The notes: generated by a model not told the origin, from the sequence alone. Counted from the first letter of the stretch, positions 12,605 through 24,739 are shown. The stretch: 64,000 nucleotides of DNA from Symbiodinium sp. CCMP2592 (GCA_905221615.1 CAJNDT010005997.1:124001-188000), one strand, 5' to 3'. Made by a program: numbers and translations.

Positions 12605-12745
12605 ATGAATCCACAGACGCTGTTCAGGCCCCTGCATCAGGCGGGGATGTTAGTCAATATTGCACCGCAATGCGCTACACTCGCTGCAACAAAATATTTT
12701 CTCGCGCAGGCTTTCGGTCCAAACGTTTATGCAGCCATCATGTGA
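12605..12745 (+). other. Small 46-codon open frame, unassigned
   Basis: Reads ATG to TGA. Part of it, AGMLVNIAPQCATLAATK, looks like natural hydrophobic protein sequence rather than random translation. There is no homology I can name, no regulatory signal, and the frame is too short to call a gene. It could be one exon. Confidence 0.15.
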
Positions 12746-13234
12746 AAGCGGTATAACGTTTGGTCCGGGGTTCAGGCAGCAATCTGTGGATGTTTCGATA
12801 TACAACCCTGCATGAGGAATGCATAGTCCTTCATAGAGCCGACGGAGATTGTTTGGAGTCCAAGCTTGTCTGAATTCCATCCCGAGATGCTTGAAACTTG
12901 AAAGTTTTTTTCCAGAAAGGCCTTCAGTTTCGACGAGGGACCTTGCATTAACAGATCAGGCGCTTTGCCATGTGCGGTATCGACCTTTCAAGCCGAGAAT
13001 GAGGCCCACCCAGGCGTTTCAGACCTTCTACCTTAAACGCAAACTTGAAATCCCGAAATGCAAGCCCGTCCAAACCCGTAAACCCTAAACCCTTAGACCC
13101 TAAACCCCAAACAGCTTCGAGGCAGGCTACGGCGGCAGCCCCAGTTCGAACCCTACCAGCGCCGGACTCAGCGTACGACAGCACCAACATTCCGGGGTTT
13201 AGGGATACCTCTATCAGAACTGTGCCATAGAGGT

Positions 13235-13328
13235 GGTTGTCAAAATTATGGCCCCCCTTTTGGGTCCCCATTATAATACGGCACCTATTATTCAGGGTAC
13301 CCACAAAGGGACCTTAATCTTGACAACC
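13235..13328. repeat. Family H inverted-repeat element
   Basis: Arms GGTTGTCAA and TTGACAACC. The interior (GGGTCCCCATTATAATACGG, TTCAGGGTACCC) resembles the interior of family B, so H may be a B relative with exchanged ends. Confidence 0.65.
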
Positions 13329-14699
13329 TAATATGATGGTGTCAGACTTCGGCGCAGTAGCTATACTCGTAAAATACTTACTACCACAGTAGAAAAGCAC
13401 AGTAACTAGGAGAAGAGTAGAGCAGTAGTAGGACCGCAGCAGTATTTTGTTACATGTTCGGGCTGACGGCGAATTATGAACTGGAGAAGAAGCCTAAACT
13501 CTAGACTCTAAACCCTAAACCGTGTGTTGAGTCACAATCAGGCTGCAAGTGCAGCACTGGAGTGGGAGACGGCACACCCAACTTTATCAAGAAGCGCCAG
13601 ATCCATAGTGATTGTATGGTTATCATGTATAATACTTCTTATACGGTGTTAAACCCAAGGCCCTGCACCCTAAACTCATGGATTCTGAATGGGCTTCGGA
13701 TGGGGCTTCGCCGCTTGAGGCTTGGGGCTTTGGGTTTGTTGCGCATCTGCTTGAGAGCCTGGGCCTTTGTGTTTCTCTCCCTCGTCCACTAGACTCTAAA
13801 CTCGAAACTTGGACAGAAAATCTCAACTAGTAGAGGTCTCGGGTGCTAGCCAGTCCTTCGAGCTGGATGTAGGTTTTCCTGGGCGCAAGTTTAGGATTCT
13901 CCGGTTCTGCTGTGCAAGGGTTGAGGGTGTTTTTCAGGGGTTCTGTGGTTCTGCTGTTTCAGTGGTCTGGGGTTAGTGGTTTAGGGTAGCGGGTAGAGGA
14001 CAGGCAACATGTTGCAACATACATCCTCGGCAATCTTTGTCGTCCTAGTAAGGGGAGTCGGCGCGACTTAGTGCCATACTTGGAGGGTCGGAGGACTTAG
14101 TCAACTTACAAGTCAACTTATTGCCTATACTTACCAAGTCCAACACCTTCACCTGTACAAACCCTGACCAATGAACGGTTTATGTCAACGGTCAGCTCGA
14201 ATATGGATTCTAAAATACAGGGTGCCCGACAAACCTAAGGACTTAACCGCAACCTCTTACACCGTGGAACCTATTGGAATATAGGTTTTGTTGGGCTAGT
14301 GGTCATATTCTAGTTCAAGAGAATACCACGTTCAGGAAATATAGGAATACTAGTAACCCTAAAGGTAACCCTAAACCCCAATATTCAATATTCCAGCCGC
14401 TACATGTGTTTAAAGCACCAAGCGCAGACTTTAGAGGCGATCGGAGTCCTCGCAGCCCCATCGCTTGATGCAACGCAGAAGGCATCGGTTCGTTCTCTGC
14501 ACCCGGCGTTTGGTTTGCGGTTTAGGGTTTAGGTTCCAGGGTTTGGGGGTTTGGGGGGTGTAGCGGTTAGCGGGGTTAGCGTTTAAGTGTTTGTTTGTTC
14601 TGGGTTTACCTGTCAGGATCTGGGGCCTAAACTTCTCAAAATCCTGCTTGCCGGAAGGACAGAGCCTGTACATTGTACATGTCAACTTGGTTTTTGTAA
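13329..14699. other. No recognisable feature
   Basis: Short frames only. Degenerate CTAAACC words occur at 13495-13520 and 14355-14380. I see nothing I can name. Confidence 0.45.
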
Positions 14700-14904
14700 T
14701 GTAGGAACCTGGTCAAGAAACCCTGGGCCCCTAACCCCAAAACAGTAGGCTTCATATAAGGAACCCTAATAAAGGCCCCAAGGTTTCTTCATCAGGTTCC
14801 TACACTGATTATAGTACCCTTATAGATACCTTCTAGTAGCCCTTATAGACCCCTTTAAAGGAACCCTAATAAGGGGCCTAAGGTTTCTTAATCAGGTTCC
14901 TACA
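14700..14904. repeat. Family E inverted-repeat element plus a second partial copy
   Basis: The full copy spans 14700-14804: TGTAGGAACCTGGTCAAGAA pairs with TTCTTCATCAGGTTCCTACA. Directly behind it, 14830-14904 repeats the right half (GGAACCCTAATAAGGGGCC, then TTAATCAGGTTCCTACA). This is a tandem one-and-a-half unit structure. Confidence 0.8.
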
Positions 14905-14996
14905 TTCTTGGTGAGCTTCTATCAGTGAAGTGAAGTCTCAACCCAGCGTAGCCGCAGACGTCGTCTCCCTTGGACTCCTTGCAAGCACCTACTCTT

Positions 14997-15101
14997 GTGG
15001 GCCTGCATAATTACCAAAACTGCTTTGGGGAGTTCCTTATTATAAATATAGAATAATGGGCCCCAGAACCTTATTTCTAATTATTGAGGCCCCTATATTA
15101 G
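14997..15101 (+). repeat. Family A element, copy A5
   Basis: Starts GTGGGCCTGCATAATTACC and ends TTGAGGCCCCTATATTAG before G. The last bases are AG. Confidence 0.8.
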
Positions 15102-15251
15102 GTCCTAAACTCGGAAGGCTTTCTGGTAAATCCCAGTGTTGGTTCAAGCATCGGTGCGCGGCCTGGCCGATGCAACTCAGCCTACGCCATAGGAGCATCG
15201 AGCAGAAGAGTGTCAGCTTGATCTCAAGGGAGGCTCAATAGTCAAGGCTCC

Positions 15252-15355
15252 GAATATAGGGGCCTTAATAGTTGCTTTGGGGGTTCCTTATTATAATTCT
15301 AGTATGGTATACCCCAAAACCCTATTCTAATCATTAAGGCCCCTACACTACGCAG
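15252..15355 (+). repeat. Family A element, copy A6
   Basis: GAATATAGGGGCCTTAATAG at the left, AAGGCCCCTACACTACGCAG before GATC at the right. The 3' end reads like an intron acceptor (CAG|G). Confidence 0.8.
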
Positions 15356-15424
15356 GATCTTTGCCCTGCAAGAAGTCCCAGGGAGTCCTGAGCCCTGAAA
15401 CTTAGACCCACTTCGGGCTTCCTG

Positions 15425-15892
15425 GTGAGACCCTGGTTCTTCCTGCCCTCGAGCTGCACCTGTTCGGTGCTTTGCTGGCTTAGGAGCTGCAAAGGTTGGA
15501 GGTGCTGTTTTTGGCTTTGTAACTTCGTGGCACGGGGCTTTGGGGATTCATGTTGGAAGTTGATTTGCCACGGTATTTGCCAGCAGTCTTGTGGCTTTTC
15601 TGTCATGTTCAGCAACCCTACGAGTTCTCCTCACCTCGCTTCTCGTGTCGTGCTCATAAGCGGCTACAAGGTGTCCGTGCGTTCTACGTACGTCTTTCTG
15701 CTTCTTGCTCTCAGGCTGCGGAAGTACCCTTGGTGGTTCTGTGAGCTCACCGAGCGCTGGGGCACCAACCCGGGCAGTAGCAGTTGCCCCAGTTTCCAGG
15801 CCATTTCGCTGTCGACGAACATGGCATTTGCCAATAGTGGTATGGATCTGGATATCCTTGCCGTTCTGGATACTGACGTGAGATACCCGTAA
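15425..15892 (+). other. 155-codon open frame, unassigned
   Basis: This is one of the longer frames in the left third of the window, in DNA without telomere-like words. A 125-codon frame on the other strand overlaps it. It is rich in Cys, Ser and Leu. No motif is recognised; it could be exon-derived or chance. Confidence 0.15.
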
Positions 15893-16111
15893 AATTAAAC
15901 ACCCGAGGCTGAATCCTGCAGCCAAGCCCTACTTTAAACCTTAAACTGTAAATCCTAAACCGCAAGCCTAAAGCTAATCCTAAACCCTAAACTCGATTGT
16001 CCCCAAGCGACATCGAAGCTGAGCCAGAACACGGCCTCGAAGCCACAGCTGGGCATCTGCCTGAGAAAAAGAGCAGGTCCGTGAGAACCGCTTGAAGCCA
16101 AAAATGAGCCT

Positions 16112-16228
16112 GTAATATAGGGGCCTGAATCATTACCTACACTATTTTGGGGTTTCCCTTTTTAAAATTATAGTATAAATGGCCCCAGAACCCTATTCTA
16201 ACGATTAAGACCCTATATTATGCCATAG
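16112..16228 (+). repeat. Family A element, copy A7
   Basis: GTAATATAGGGGCCTGAATC at the left. At the right, AAGACCCTATATTATGCCATAG is followed by GAAG. The ends are donor-like GTAATA and acceptor-like ATAG|G. Confidence 0.8.
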
Positions 16229-16420
16229 GAAGCTTTGCAAACCCCAAGCCCCAAACCCTCAGGAGCATGCAGCCAAACGTCACGCATCCGCTGCTTTTCC
16301 TGCATCTCGCCCCGATGTTGGTTCATAAAGAAATACAAAGCTGATCGGTGTCTGCTTTCGAGCTGTGCGTCGGCTATGACTTTGGTCCGGAAATCCAGTA
16401 GCTAGTGGTGGAAGCCGGCC

Positions 16421-16535
16421 CTAAACCCCAACCCTAAACCTTACCCTCAACCCTAAGCCCTCAACCCTAAACCCTAAACCCTAAGCCCTAAACCCTCAAC
16501 CTTCAACCCTGAACCCTAACCCCAAACCCTTAGCC
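16421..16535. repeat. Telomere-like repeat cluster
   Basis: About a dozen CCCTAAA/CCCTCAA/CCCTAAG units. Variants outnumber perfect units, which suggests age. Confidence 0.9.
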
Positions 16536-16539
16536 ATCG

Positions 16540-17950
16540 ACTGCTGGCCAACTTCGGAGCCTCTTGGATCACCAGGTTTTGCTTGATACAGTCGCAGCCA
16601 TACCTACGCACCAAACATCAAGCTTTAACCCTAACCCTAACCAGACGCCAGACTTTGAACCCTAAATCCCCAAATCCCGAAGTTGGAGCTTACAACCCAA
16701 ACCCCTTAACTCCAGAATTGTCCTTGAAAGTTGTCTTTCGCCGCGAGCGGCAGATGGCGACACGGTCACCTCAGGCCACGTCGTATTGAGGGTTTTGCAA
16801 AAGTTAAGCATACCAATGTTGCAGACTTCACACACAGACCTTTCATAACGATTCAGGGTTTCGGGCTCAAGACATGTAACTTTCGAAAGGTTAATTAAGG
16901 ACTTGAGAAGGTGTGTAGGCTTATTAGGGTTCAAGGTCCTGGGTTTAGGATTCAGGGTACAGGGTTCCAGGTTTTTCTTTTGTTGGCCCGTCTTCTCCTA
17001 TGCCCTACAGCACTGACTCGGCGCCGGGCGGGTCTGCCTCGCAACATTCATGCTTCCTCGTTGGAGCAGCCTGCCTCAGATTAGGGTTTAGGGGTTGGTG
17101 TTCGATGTCCATGGTCGTTGTGCGTATCGCAGATTATCAGTGCTACGCCTGAGTTCCCAGACCATACGACGCGACCTCACAGGTATTGCACGACATCACC
17201 AAGCCTGGCCGGAAGCATCCAGACAACTTGAACGAACCCTTAGGGTTCTTGAAGTTACACCTAAACGAGCTCGGAGAAGCAGTGACAAGAGAACAGACGC
17301 ACCGCTGGTAATACTGGCAGACTAGCAGCTAGCAGCGCAATGCTTGCAGAAAAGCAGCCATAGCAAGAAAGATAAGACAGCGAGCCAAAGAGTAAAGACG
17401 ACGTCCTAAAGCACCGAGCCCAATTCCGCAATGTTTCAGGTCCCGGGCTGGAACTGCACTCACTCCGAGGCATGCCCAGGAGCTTCTCTGAACTCGGGCA
17501 TCGTTGACGCATGTTGTTTGCAGCAAACGCCGAGCATGCTGGACTCAACTCCCGGCTATGTTCTCGAAGTTTCAACTAGCTCCGAAAGCATCGGCAAGAT
17601 GTTAGTGCAGCCGAGGCACCAAGCCTATATTCGCTATGAGGATCCTTGTAGGCCCCTCAAGCAGGGACCCCCATGATTTTAGGAGCTAGGTCGTTTCCGG
17701 TGTCAGCTCACCATGGAATCTGCAAAGGTTTCGAGGTTTGCATTTGGGGTTGAGGGTTTGTTGCTGTAGGGCTTGAGGCGGATGAGGGCTTTTGGCGATT
17801 GGATATTCAATCAATCGCTTTCGGCTACTAGGGCTGTGCATTCTGGAGTCTAGGATGTAGGAGTTTGGGACAGAATCCACAGAAGCTTTGTACTGAGCAG
17901 GGCCGCCTTGAATGCTGCCACGCCGTTCAGATCGAGCCAATTTATGTGCA
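16540..17950. other. No recognisable gene
   Basis: Frames of 60-104 codons on both strands. The segment just left of element A8 (17880-17950) can be read as FVLSRAALNAATPFRSSQ up to the element boundary, which might be exon. No family is recognised. Confidence 0.3.
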
Positions 17951-17951
17951 G

Positions 17952-18062
17952 GTAATATAGGGGCTTAACAATTTTGATACTATTTTGAAGGGGTTCCTTG
18001 TTACAACTATAGTATAGTGGGCCCCAGAACCGTTTTCTAATTATTAAGGCCCCGATAGTAAG
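17952..18062 (+). repeat. Family A element, copy A8, with splice-like junctions
   Basis: The left flank reads GTGCAG|GTAATATAGGGG and the right end CCCCGATAGTAAG|CTTC. The element therefore starts with a GT donor-like word directly after CAG and stops at AG. Confidence 0.8.
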
Positions 18063-19790
18063 CTTCAGAACAAATGCTAGATGTTAGAGGCACGAAATAG
18101 CATGGTCGCTTTGTGCAAGCAAGCTTATCAGCAAGAGCAGCAACACCGTCAGCAGCAGCAGAGCGGAATCATCGTCGCTACGATTGTTGGTGAAGTTTGT
18201 AGTGAGATAGCCACATCAAAAACGTCACTAGATGCGTCATCCACTGCCAGGAATGGAAACCAACAACCTAGTCGAATCGGTGCCATCGTGTCATTGTAGA
18301 GATGTCACGAGTGTGAGGGGAGGTGAAGACATGGTGTTCAAGGTCGCACAGGCAAACTCAGCCCAGACAGTTAATCCGAACCAACGCCTGAAAGCACACC
18401 CTGGTGTTGCGGGCTTAGGACCCCCATTGCATGAGTTCCCTTCATGCGCCTCTCTTGGTTTTGGAGCATCGGAGTGTCATGGCGTACGCTTGCGCTGGCC
18501 ACTGCGCCGGCATCTTGTCTTGGACTGGAGGTGCATTACGTCATGTATATATATATATACACTAGAATAAAGGACAAAGGATTATTATATATATATATAT
18601 ATATATATAACATGTATGTATGGCTACCCCTAATTTCGTCTGGCACGCCTTCTACTCTTTTGTCGCTACAGCAGTGACCTCCCAAGCATGTCGAAGCCCC
18701 AAAGCCCCCCGATCTCCTTGCGGCAGAGCTCAGGCTTGTCCCTGATTGTGCTGGTTGCGATCATCTGGGTGGCTGCTTCACAGCTCATCGATGCTTGCCT
18801 TTCCCTTTCAATCCTATTATAGAAGCTTTGAGCTAGAAGCTCCATGAAGCTTCCCTCATCCGCAAGACCACAAAGGACCCCGATCCCCCTCGCCCCAAAG
18901 CCCTTCACCCTCAACCCTCAACCCCGAAAACCCTAACAGCCCTAACAGAGCTTTCAAGGGAACTAGAAACCCCAAGCCCCCAAAAGAGCCGAGGAGACGA
19001 TCTTCAAGGACCAGTCCTTTGACCATCCCTACTTCCTCACCTACTTCAACACCTGTGGCAACTCGGTTTTCTGAGGTGATTACACGGGCTTAGGGTTTAG
19101 GGTTTAGGCTTCAACACCTGTGGCACCTCGGTTTGTGGGCTCTTTGAGTGCTCTGGAAGGCTATTACACGGGGTCCACAAGGTTCTTGTAAGGGTTCTGG
19201 AATTCAAGGTCTTATCGATCAGACCTTGACCCCAACACCATCACTCGCCCCATAGACTCATAAGCCCCACCAGCCCTACAGTGTAACCTTAGCGATAAAG
19301 CCTGCAGGCCCTAAACTCGAAGCCCTTGGCACGATTGATCGCGACACTCCCTATGAGCCCTACTACTACGAGCCCTAAACTCCCTTAACTGGAAGCAGGA
19401 AGTGCACTTAAAAAAAGAACTGGAAGCAGGAAGTTCTAAACCCTAAACATCCCCAAAACCGAAACCCTGTGCGTAGATTGGTCTTAACCTTAAAGCCCTG
19501 AGCCCTACAAACCCGACACTCCCTAAACCCCGTTTGTGTATCAGCCCTAACCCAAAGCCCTAAACCCTAAATCCTAATCCCTAGACCCTGAACACTAACC
19601 CTGTACCCTATACCCTAGACCCTAAACCCGACAAGCCCTGAACTTGAAGGCTTTTCATTCTGGCTTTTGGCCTCCACGTGCCGCCGGCGCCGGCGTGGGG
19701 GACTCAGAGCTCCGTGGCTTCGCGATCCGGGCGCCCCCGGTGATAGACGCACTGTCCCTAAGCCCTAAACCCCAAACCCTAAACCCTCTA
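18063..19790. other. No recognisable gene; TA microsatellite and telomere-like words
   Basis: (TA)n runs at 18545-18560 and 18583-18609. Dense CCCTAAA variants lie at 18905-18960, 19430-19640 and 19755-19790. Short frames show no motif. Confidence 0.5.
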
Positions 19791-19795
19791 TAGTC

Positions 19796-20125
19796 TTATA
19801 GATAGGTGGATAGATTAGATAGATAGATGGGCAAATAGATAGTTAGATAGATAGTTGAATAGATAGATATGTGCATGCATGCGCATAGTTTCGAACGATT
19901 ATGTATGTCTTCATGTCTGTATATATCATACACATGTATGTACAGGTGTTTTCGGCTTATGTATTCACTGAGGTGTCTATACATGTATACACATGTATAT
20001 GTGTACATACACACACATATATATATATATACATATACATATACATATACATCTATATGTATATATACATATGGTGTAGATGGCGGAATTCGGAAGGACG
20101 TCTAACATCGACAGTGGAATATACA

Positions 20126-20158
<33 letters not shown>

Positions 20159-20290
20159 GTACGTATGTATGTACGTATGTATGTATGTATGTATGTATGT
20201 ATGCGTGTTTATTCATTTGTTTATACATACATTTATACATACAAAGATACATACATACACACATACATACATGTGTATGTACATATGAAG
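19796..20290. repeat. GATA, TA and TGTA microsatellite tract
   Basis: A chain of ATAG/GATA, (TA)n, ACATAT and TATG arrays. The Tyr/Ile/His-rich frames of up to 170 codons crossing it are artefacts of the repeats. Confidence 0.95.
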
Positions 20291-20294
20291 ACAC

Positions 20295-21010
20295 ACGTAA
20301 CAGATATCGTATATAGATCGCAGCTTAATTACATAATGCATCAATTATTGTACAGCTTTCGGGTTTGGAGTTCTGAGCTTAGGTCTGGTTCTGCTGGAGG
20401 TTGGTGTTGGTAAGATTCGGGCCTGTGGGTTTTCAGGTTTGGACTTAGAGATAAGGCTCATAAGAAGGTAAGGTTTAGGGTTCAGGATCGCGGTTCCGGT
20501 TGTGTAAGGGCTCCGCCCAATTTTGGGACTGCAATTTCAATCCGACGCGCAAGCCGAGCAGGAAACCATCAGAAGCATGGTTGGCCGTGTTGTCACGTTG
20601 TTGTGCCCAACATACTGCCAAAGGCTATCCAGCATTGGAAGCCTTCCGCTCGGTCAGGGAATGGAGCCGTTTTAGTGACCTCGCAGTGCTATCATCCTGG
20701 CCGACCCCTCTTCATGTTTCACCCTTCAAATCCATGACACGCGGGTCCCAGAGTTGAAGGAACATGTCCCATGGTTTCGGAAATCCAAGACAATGCATCA
20801 TGTTATCATGTTGCCACATGGCCAAGGTGATGCCTTCGTGGAGCAAGCTGGTGAGGGCGACAGCGAAGCAGCCGAAGGGCGCCGATGGCAGAAGTACGGC
20901 AGCTGTCAAGCGATTCAATACATCACGTTTCCTCTCAGGCTAAGATGGGGCACCGAAAAGGACCCTCATGTGCAGAACTGCATGTGTTTTTTTTTAGAAA
21001 GGCTGGCAAC
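20295..21010. other. No assigned gene; coding-like + frame at 20.69-20.93 kb
   Basis: The DNA at about 20690-20930 reads without stop on + and contains natural-looking stretches such as TMHHVIMLPHGQGDAFVEQ. It then runs into a CAT microsatellite. No family is recognised. Confidence 0.2.
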
Positions 21011-21014
21011 AATA

Positions 21015-21135
21015 ACCTCGACAACATCACCATCGTCATCACCATCACCATCATCATCACCATCACTGTCACCATCACCATCACCACCATCACCATCATC
21101 ATCACCATCTCCATCACCACCACCACCACCACCAG

Positions 21136-21177
<42 letters not shown>

Positions 21178-21241
21178 TGTCATCATCACCACCATCATCG
21201 CACTCACGGTCTTCGTCTTCATCATTCGCCCCCCCCCCCCC
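21015..21241. repeat. (CAT)n microsatellite ending in a poly-C run
   Basis: CAT/CAC trinucleotides to about 21225, followed by about 14 C. It generates Ser/Pro-, Ile- and Met-rich pseudo-ORFs. Confidence 0.95.
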
Positions 21242-21654
21242 GACATCATCATCTCAGCTTTCAGTGTCGGACAACTCGCAGCAGCAGCAGCAGCCAATTC
21301 GGCAAAGCTGTGGTTTTACCCCAGATCGGAGCCAAGGTGCTGCTCCGAGGTTGAGAGTTTCTCTGTTGAGTGCAAAGTTTTTGCTGCGCACTATCAGCTA
21401 ATTTAAACTTCCTACTTTGTATTGACACCGCTTTGTGTTTGTTTGAATTACTCGACGTGGTGGTTTGCAGCACTACGTACCACCGCCAGTGTTGCTCTTT
21501 CTCTCCATCATTCTAGCAGCAGTAATGATGCTCTGTGTTCTGCTAGCAACAGAATCGCAAGTCGATGTCGGAGTTGTGGCTTCAGACCTTCAGCAGCCGT
21601 CTCCTGCGAGAGTGCTTGCCGGAAACATTCGTCCATATATGGTCAGGCGTCTGG

Positions 21655-22110
21655 CGTTCCCAGCCCCCCCCCCCCCCCAATGGTATGGTCTGATAGGGGT
21701 GGGGGGGGGGGGGGCCTGGCGTGTGCGGAAAGGGGTTGGGGGCTGTTGATGGTGGGGTGGTGCTGGCGGCCACGGCTCACGCGCAAGCCCTTCGCAAACA
21801 AGCCGTAAACCCTATAACGCAGCGCGTGCCCCCGTTTTGAGCAACCTTAGCCTTAGCTTGTACTTATAACTGCAGGCCCTAAGCCTAAAGCAGAGCATAC
21901 ACCGCAAATCCTCCCTAAGCCCTTGTCGACTCGAAGCCTTATACCTTGTAACCGTAAACCCAAAACTCACAAGCTTAAGCTAAACCCTAAACCCCAAAAC
22001 CCCACAACCACCCACAGGGGGAAGAGGAACCCCACACCCCACACCACAGGGGAGGGGGGGCCCCACCCTATATCCGGACCATTGACCTTTGGGGGGGGAG
22101 GGGGGGGGCT
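21655..22110. repeat. Cluster of long C and G homopolymers
   Basis: Runs of 10-13 C or G at about 21666, 21700, 22050 and 22092. Such runs are frameshift-prone in assemblies and on polymerases. Confidence 0.85.
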
Positions 22111-22129
22111 GCGGAGCGCGTGACCATAT

Positions 22130-22133
22130 ATCC

Positions 22134-22171
<38 letters not shown>

Positions 22172-22220
22172 TTATATACAGTTATACATATCTATATGTA
22201 TGTATATATGTATATATCAG
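22130..22220. repeat. (AT)n(GT)n and TATG microsatellite
   Basis: ATAT tract followed by (TG)n and a TATG array. Confidence 0.95.
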
Positions 22221-23220
22221 TATAAGTATTAGTTGCTTCTTTGTTTATGTACCCCATTAGGTGTGCCCGGGTGGTGGCGCGTGATTGCAGCGCTCGAGTA
22301 AGTCATCACCACTCCACATTTCAGAGCCAGTGGAAGATTAGGGAATCATCATCCCCAGGGCCCTGCAGCGCCTGCAGGTAAAATAGCTCTCATCATCAGT
22401 CCAGCTTGGCTCTTGGCCACTCAGCTGACTTTGAGTTTTGGAATGCTTCGTTGGAGCCGCAACAAGCAAGTACAGAGTCTGCTTGTTTCTTCATGCGGGT
22501 GCTCGGACTATCTATCCAGGTTAAGCTGTGGATTGTCTCTATCTCAAGATCGAAGTAGCAGTGTCAATCCTTCCACTAGGAACACAGCATGGCAACAGTA
22601 GAAAAAACGGTCCTAACTACTGACGCCATGGGAGAAAATCAGGGCAGTTTCAAGACCAACATCATTGGCAAGAAGAGTATTAGAAAGAGTTGGATTTGCA
22701 GCAGCTGTGTAGTATCGTTCTGGCGGTGGCGGTGGCGTTTGGAAGCTGTTGCAACACTCCAACAGACCAGTCAAGAGAAGTATGTCTTCCTATAACCATA
22801 TTGGAGCTATAGGGGGAGCTGTTCCGACCCTGATATTATCAATCTGGTGTTGCCGTGAGGCGAACTACCTTTTCAACTTGTCCCTGGATTCGACTTCGGT
22901 GGTGACTCGCCACTTACATCTCGTCCAAACCGTTTTGAGCTTCACGCTTGGGTAGTCTATAACAGGGCTACAAATAAGGGCCTTGTATATCCATATTATA
23001 CATACTACTCTACTACTCAACTGTTACTGAATGGGGGCAGTATCCAACTTCAGGCTTTGAAACCCAGAACTTGGTCGAAGGTTCAGGGCAGGGCTTCCGG
23101 GAAGATCACACCTTTGCGGGCTGGAGAGTTTTGAGCTTGAAGGTGTCAACGCCTGGGGTCCTCCCATCACGAACTCACCCGGAGCTTGTATCTTCCAGCC
23201 TCACGTTGTCTGTCGGGTGC
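22221..23220. other. No recognisable gene
   Basis: Short + frames (62-69 codons), including one that begins MATVEKTVLTTDAMGENQGS at 22589. It looks plausible as protein but is unassigned. Confidence 0.2.
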
Positions 23221-23632
23221 TTAGTAGGGAATGGGGGAACGGATCCCTACAGAAGTCCCTTCATCATTAATCCCCAGTAATCGTCTCCATAATCCATTCC
23301 GCCATTCCGTGCGAAGCGCCAGGGAGTTGTTTACACTGCTGAAGGCTATGGTAAGAGAGAATCCCAACATCAAAACTGGAAAGCAACCGCAGCTGGCAAC
23401 GCGGATCGGTGCCTTCAGCCCGAGCTCTGTCGGGTTAAATGCTGCATGCCAACAAGGTGTCAGCACTGAGGCTTCATCGCTTCGGGTAAGCAGGGTTGTG
23501 CCTTCCGGCACGACGGCCCGAAGTAGCAGCAACCATACTTTCACAGCGTCCGCAATGCTGATGGCACGGGCAACCACAAAGCCGGTCACAGGGTTAATGA
23601 CGAACCGGCCCCAAAAGACCCTCAACCGCTAA
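23221..23632. other. About 400 bp open on both strands, unassigned
   Basis: A minus-strand frame of 134 codons (23625-23221) and a + frame of 133 codons (23231-23632) cover the same DNA. The DNA lacks telomere-like words and contrasts with its neighbours. The minus frame has hydrophobic stretches such as NPVTGFVVARAISIADAV. I recognise no family; horizontally acquired DNA or an exon are both possible. Confidence 0.2.
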
Positions 23633-23952
23633 ATCCCTAGCATCCAAGGGCATGTTTCGCACCCATTGACACAGACCCGATAGAACACCTGTAGAAGTCT
23701 TAACAACTTCATAAACAAAGCCGCGAGGCATCCAACTCCATGTTCTCCACCACGAGCAACCTTTGGACGATGATCTTCTCCTGTTGCTTTCTGGGAGACA
23801 CCGGCCTGAATAGCCCTAACATCGATGACGAAATAGGAACAATCGACTCAATGGTATTAAGTTAACCATGTATTCACCACCATCTGCAACAACATTCTTA
23901 TCTCGCAGCAGCAGCAGTAGGAGGAGCAGCAGGAGGAGGACTAGTGCCGTAG

Positions 23953-24378
23953 TCAGCGCAATAGTGGCGAAAAGGGTTTTTTGCCGTCACGAGAGCTACC
24001 GGCAACCACTGCAACTTCCAAGGGCACTAGAGTTGCATGGCCTGTGTCAGCCTTGGCCTTTGGGGAGTTCCTTGCATACTGCAGCTGCAGGCCTTCAAAA
24101 GCCGCAGAAGCCACGTCGTGAAAAAGAACTGTCATAACCATGATAAAGATATAGGGGCTTAGGGGGGCACCCTTGACGAATGCCTGTGTGCGGTGTAGCC
24201 TGTTTAGTTTCTCCTAATCTGCCCTTAGTCTGAAAAATCTGATCTGTGTATAGGTCTGTGATAATCTCTACGTATTGGCGGTGTACTCCAAGGCGCTCTA
24301 GGGCGACTCATGGTCGACTTTATCAAAAGCCATACGCCAGTCTAGGAACAATAGCTGGAGCCTTTACTTGGGTCCCTT
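23953..24378 (-). pseudogene. Decayed LINE (non-LTR) reverse transcriptase fragment
   Basis: Reading right to left, one frame gives LLFLDWRMAFDKVDHE, which fits RT motif A of LINE elements (LDxxxAFDxVDH). It continues over about 60 codons to VKGAPLSPYIFIMVMTVLF, which fits the motif B region (usually QGCPLSPYLF). At least three stop codons interrupt the frame after motif A, and the YADD motif C is not found before the frame ends at 23953. The upstream edge is cut by a family E element at about 24380. LINE RTs of this type copy their RNA at a nicked target site. This copy is truncated at both ends and cannot be functional. Confidence 0.75.
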
Positions 24379-24379
24379 T

Positions 24380-24435
24380 ATGAGCCCTACTATTTTGGGG
24401 CTATAGGCCCAGGGTTTCTTATCAGGTTCCTACAT
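24380..24435. repeat. Family E element, partial copy E2
   Basis: GGTTTCTTATCAGGTTCCTACA matches the right arm of the copy at 14.8 kb. The left arm is missing. Confidence 0.6.
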
Positions 24436-24637
24436 TATAGTCACCTAAAGCTCAGTATTCCTGCAAGCCCAAACCTCCAAGAGTAGATGAACCCTCAACC
24501 CTAAACCCTGAACCCTTTACCGAGGAGAGGATGAACCCTCTGCATGTGGCAGCCGTGGCGTTGACGATGGGAGGACTGGGGGGCGTGGACCGGAGTCAGG
24601 TTTTCCGTCTTGTCGTCTTGGCGAGAGTATGTGAAAA

Positions 24638-24739
24638 GGGAGTGTCCGAGAATTAGGGGTATCTTATCAAGGGGTCCTCATACAAAGGATCCTATTATTT
24701 AGGGTACTATATGAGGGTCCCCTATTCTCGGAAACTCCC
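24638..24739 (+). repeat. Family B inverted-repeat element, copy B2
   Basis: GGGAGTGTCCGAGAATTAGG at the left and CCTATTCTCGGAAACTCCC at the right, with GGGGTCCTCATACAAAGGAT inside. This is the best preserved copy of the family here. Confidence 0.85.

Noticed and set aside
16090..16112. Degenerate match to the dinoflagellate spliced-leader complement (CTTGAAGCCAAAAATGAGCC)
   Set aside because: Several mismatches and indels; no retroposed coding sequence next to it. Chance is more likely.
19796..20413. Tyr/Ile-rich ORF of 170 codons
   Set aside because: Entirely microsatellite (TA, GATA, TATG).
20885..21406. ORFs of 120-215 codons rich in Ser/Pro, Ile or Met
   Set aside because: Translations of the CAT microsatellite in its frames; only the short part before 20.93 kb looks protein-like.
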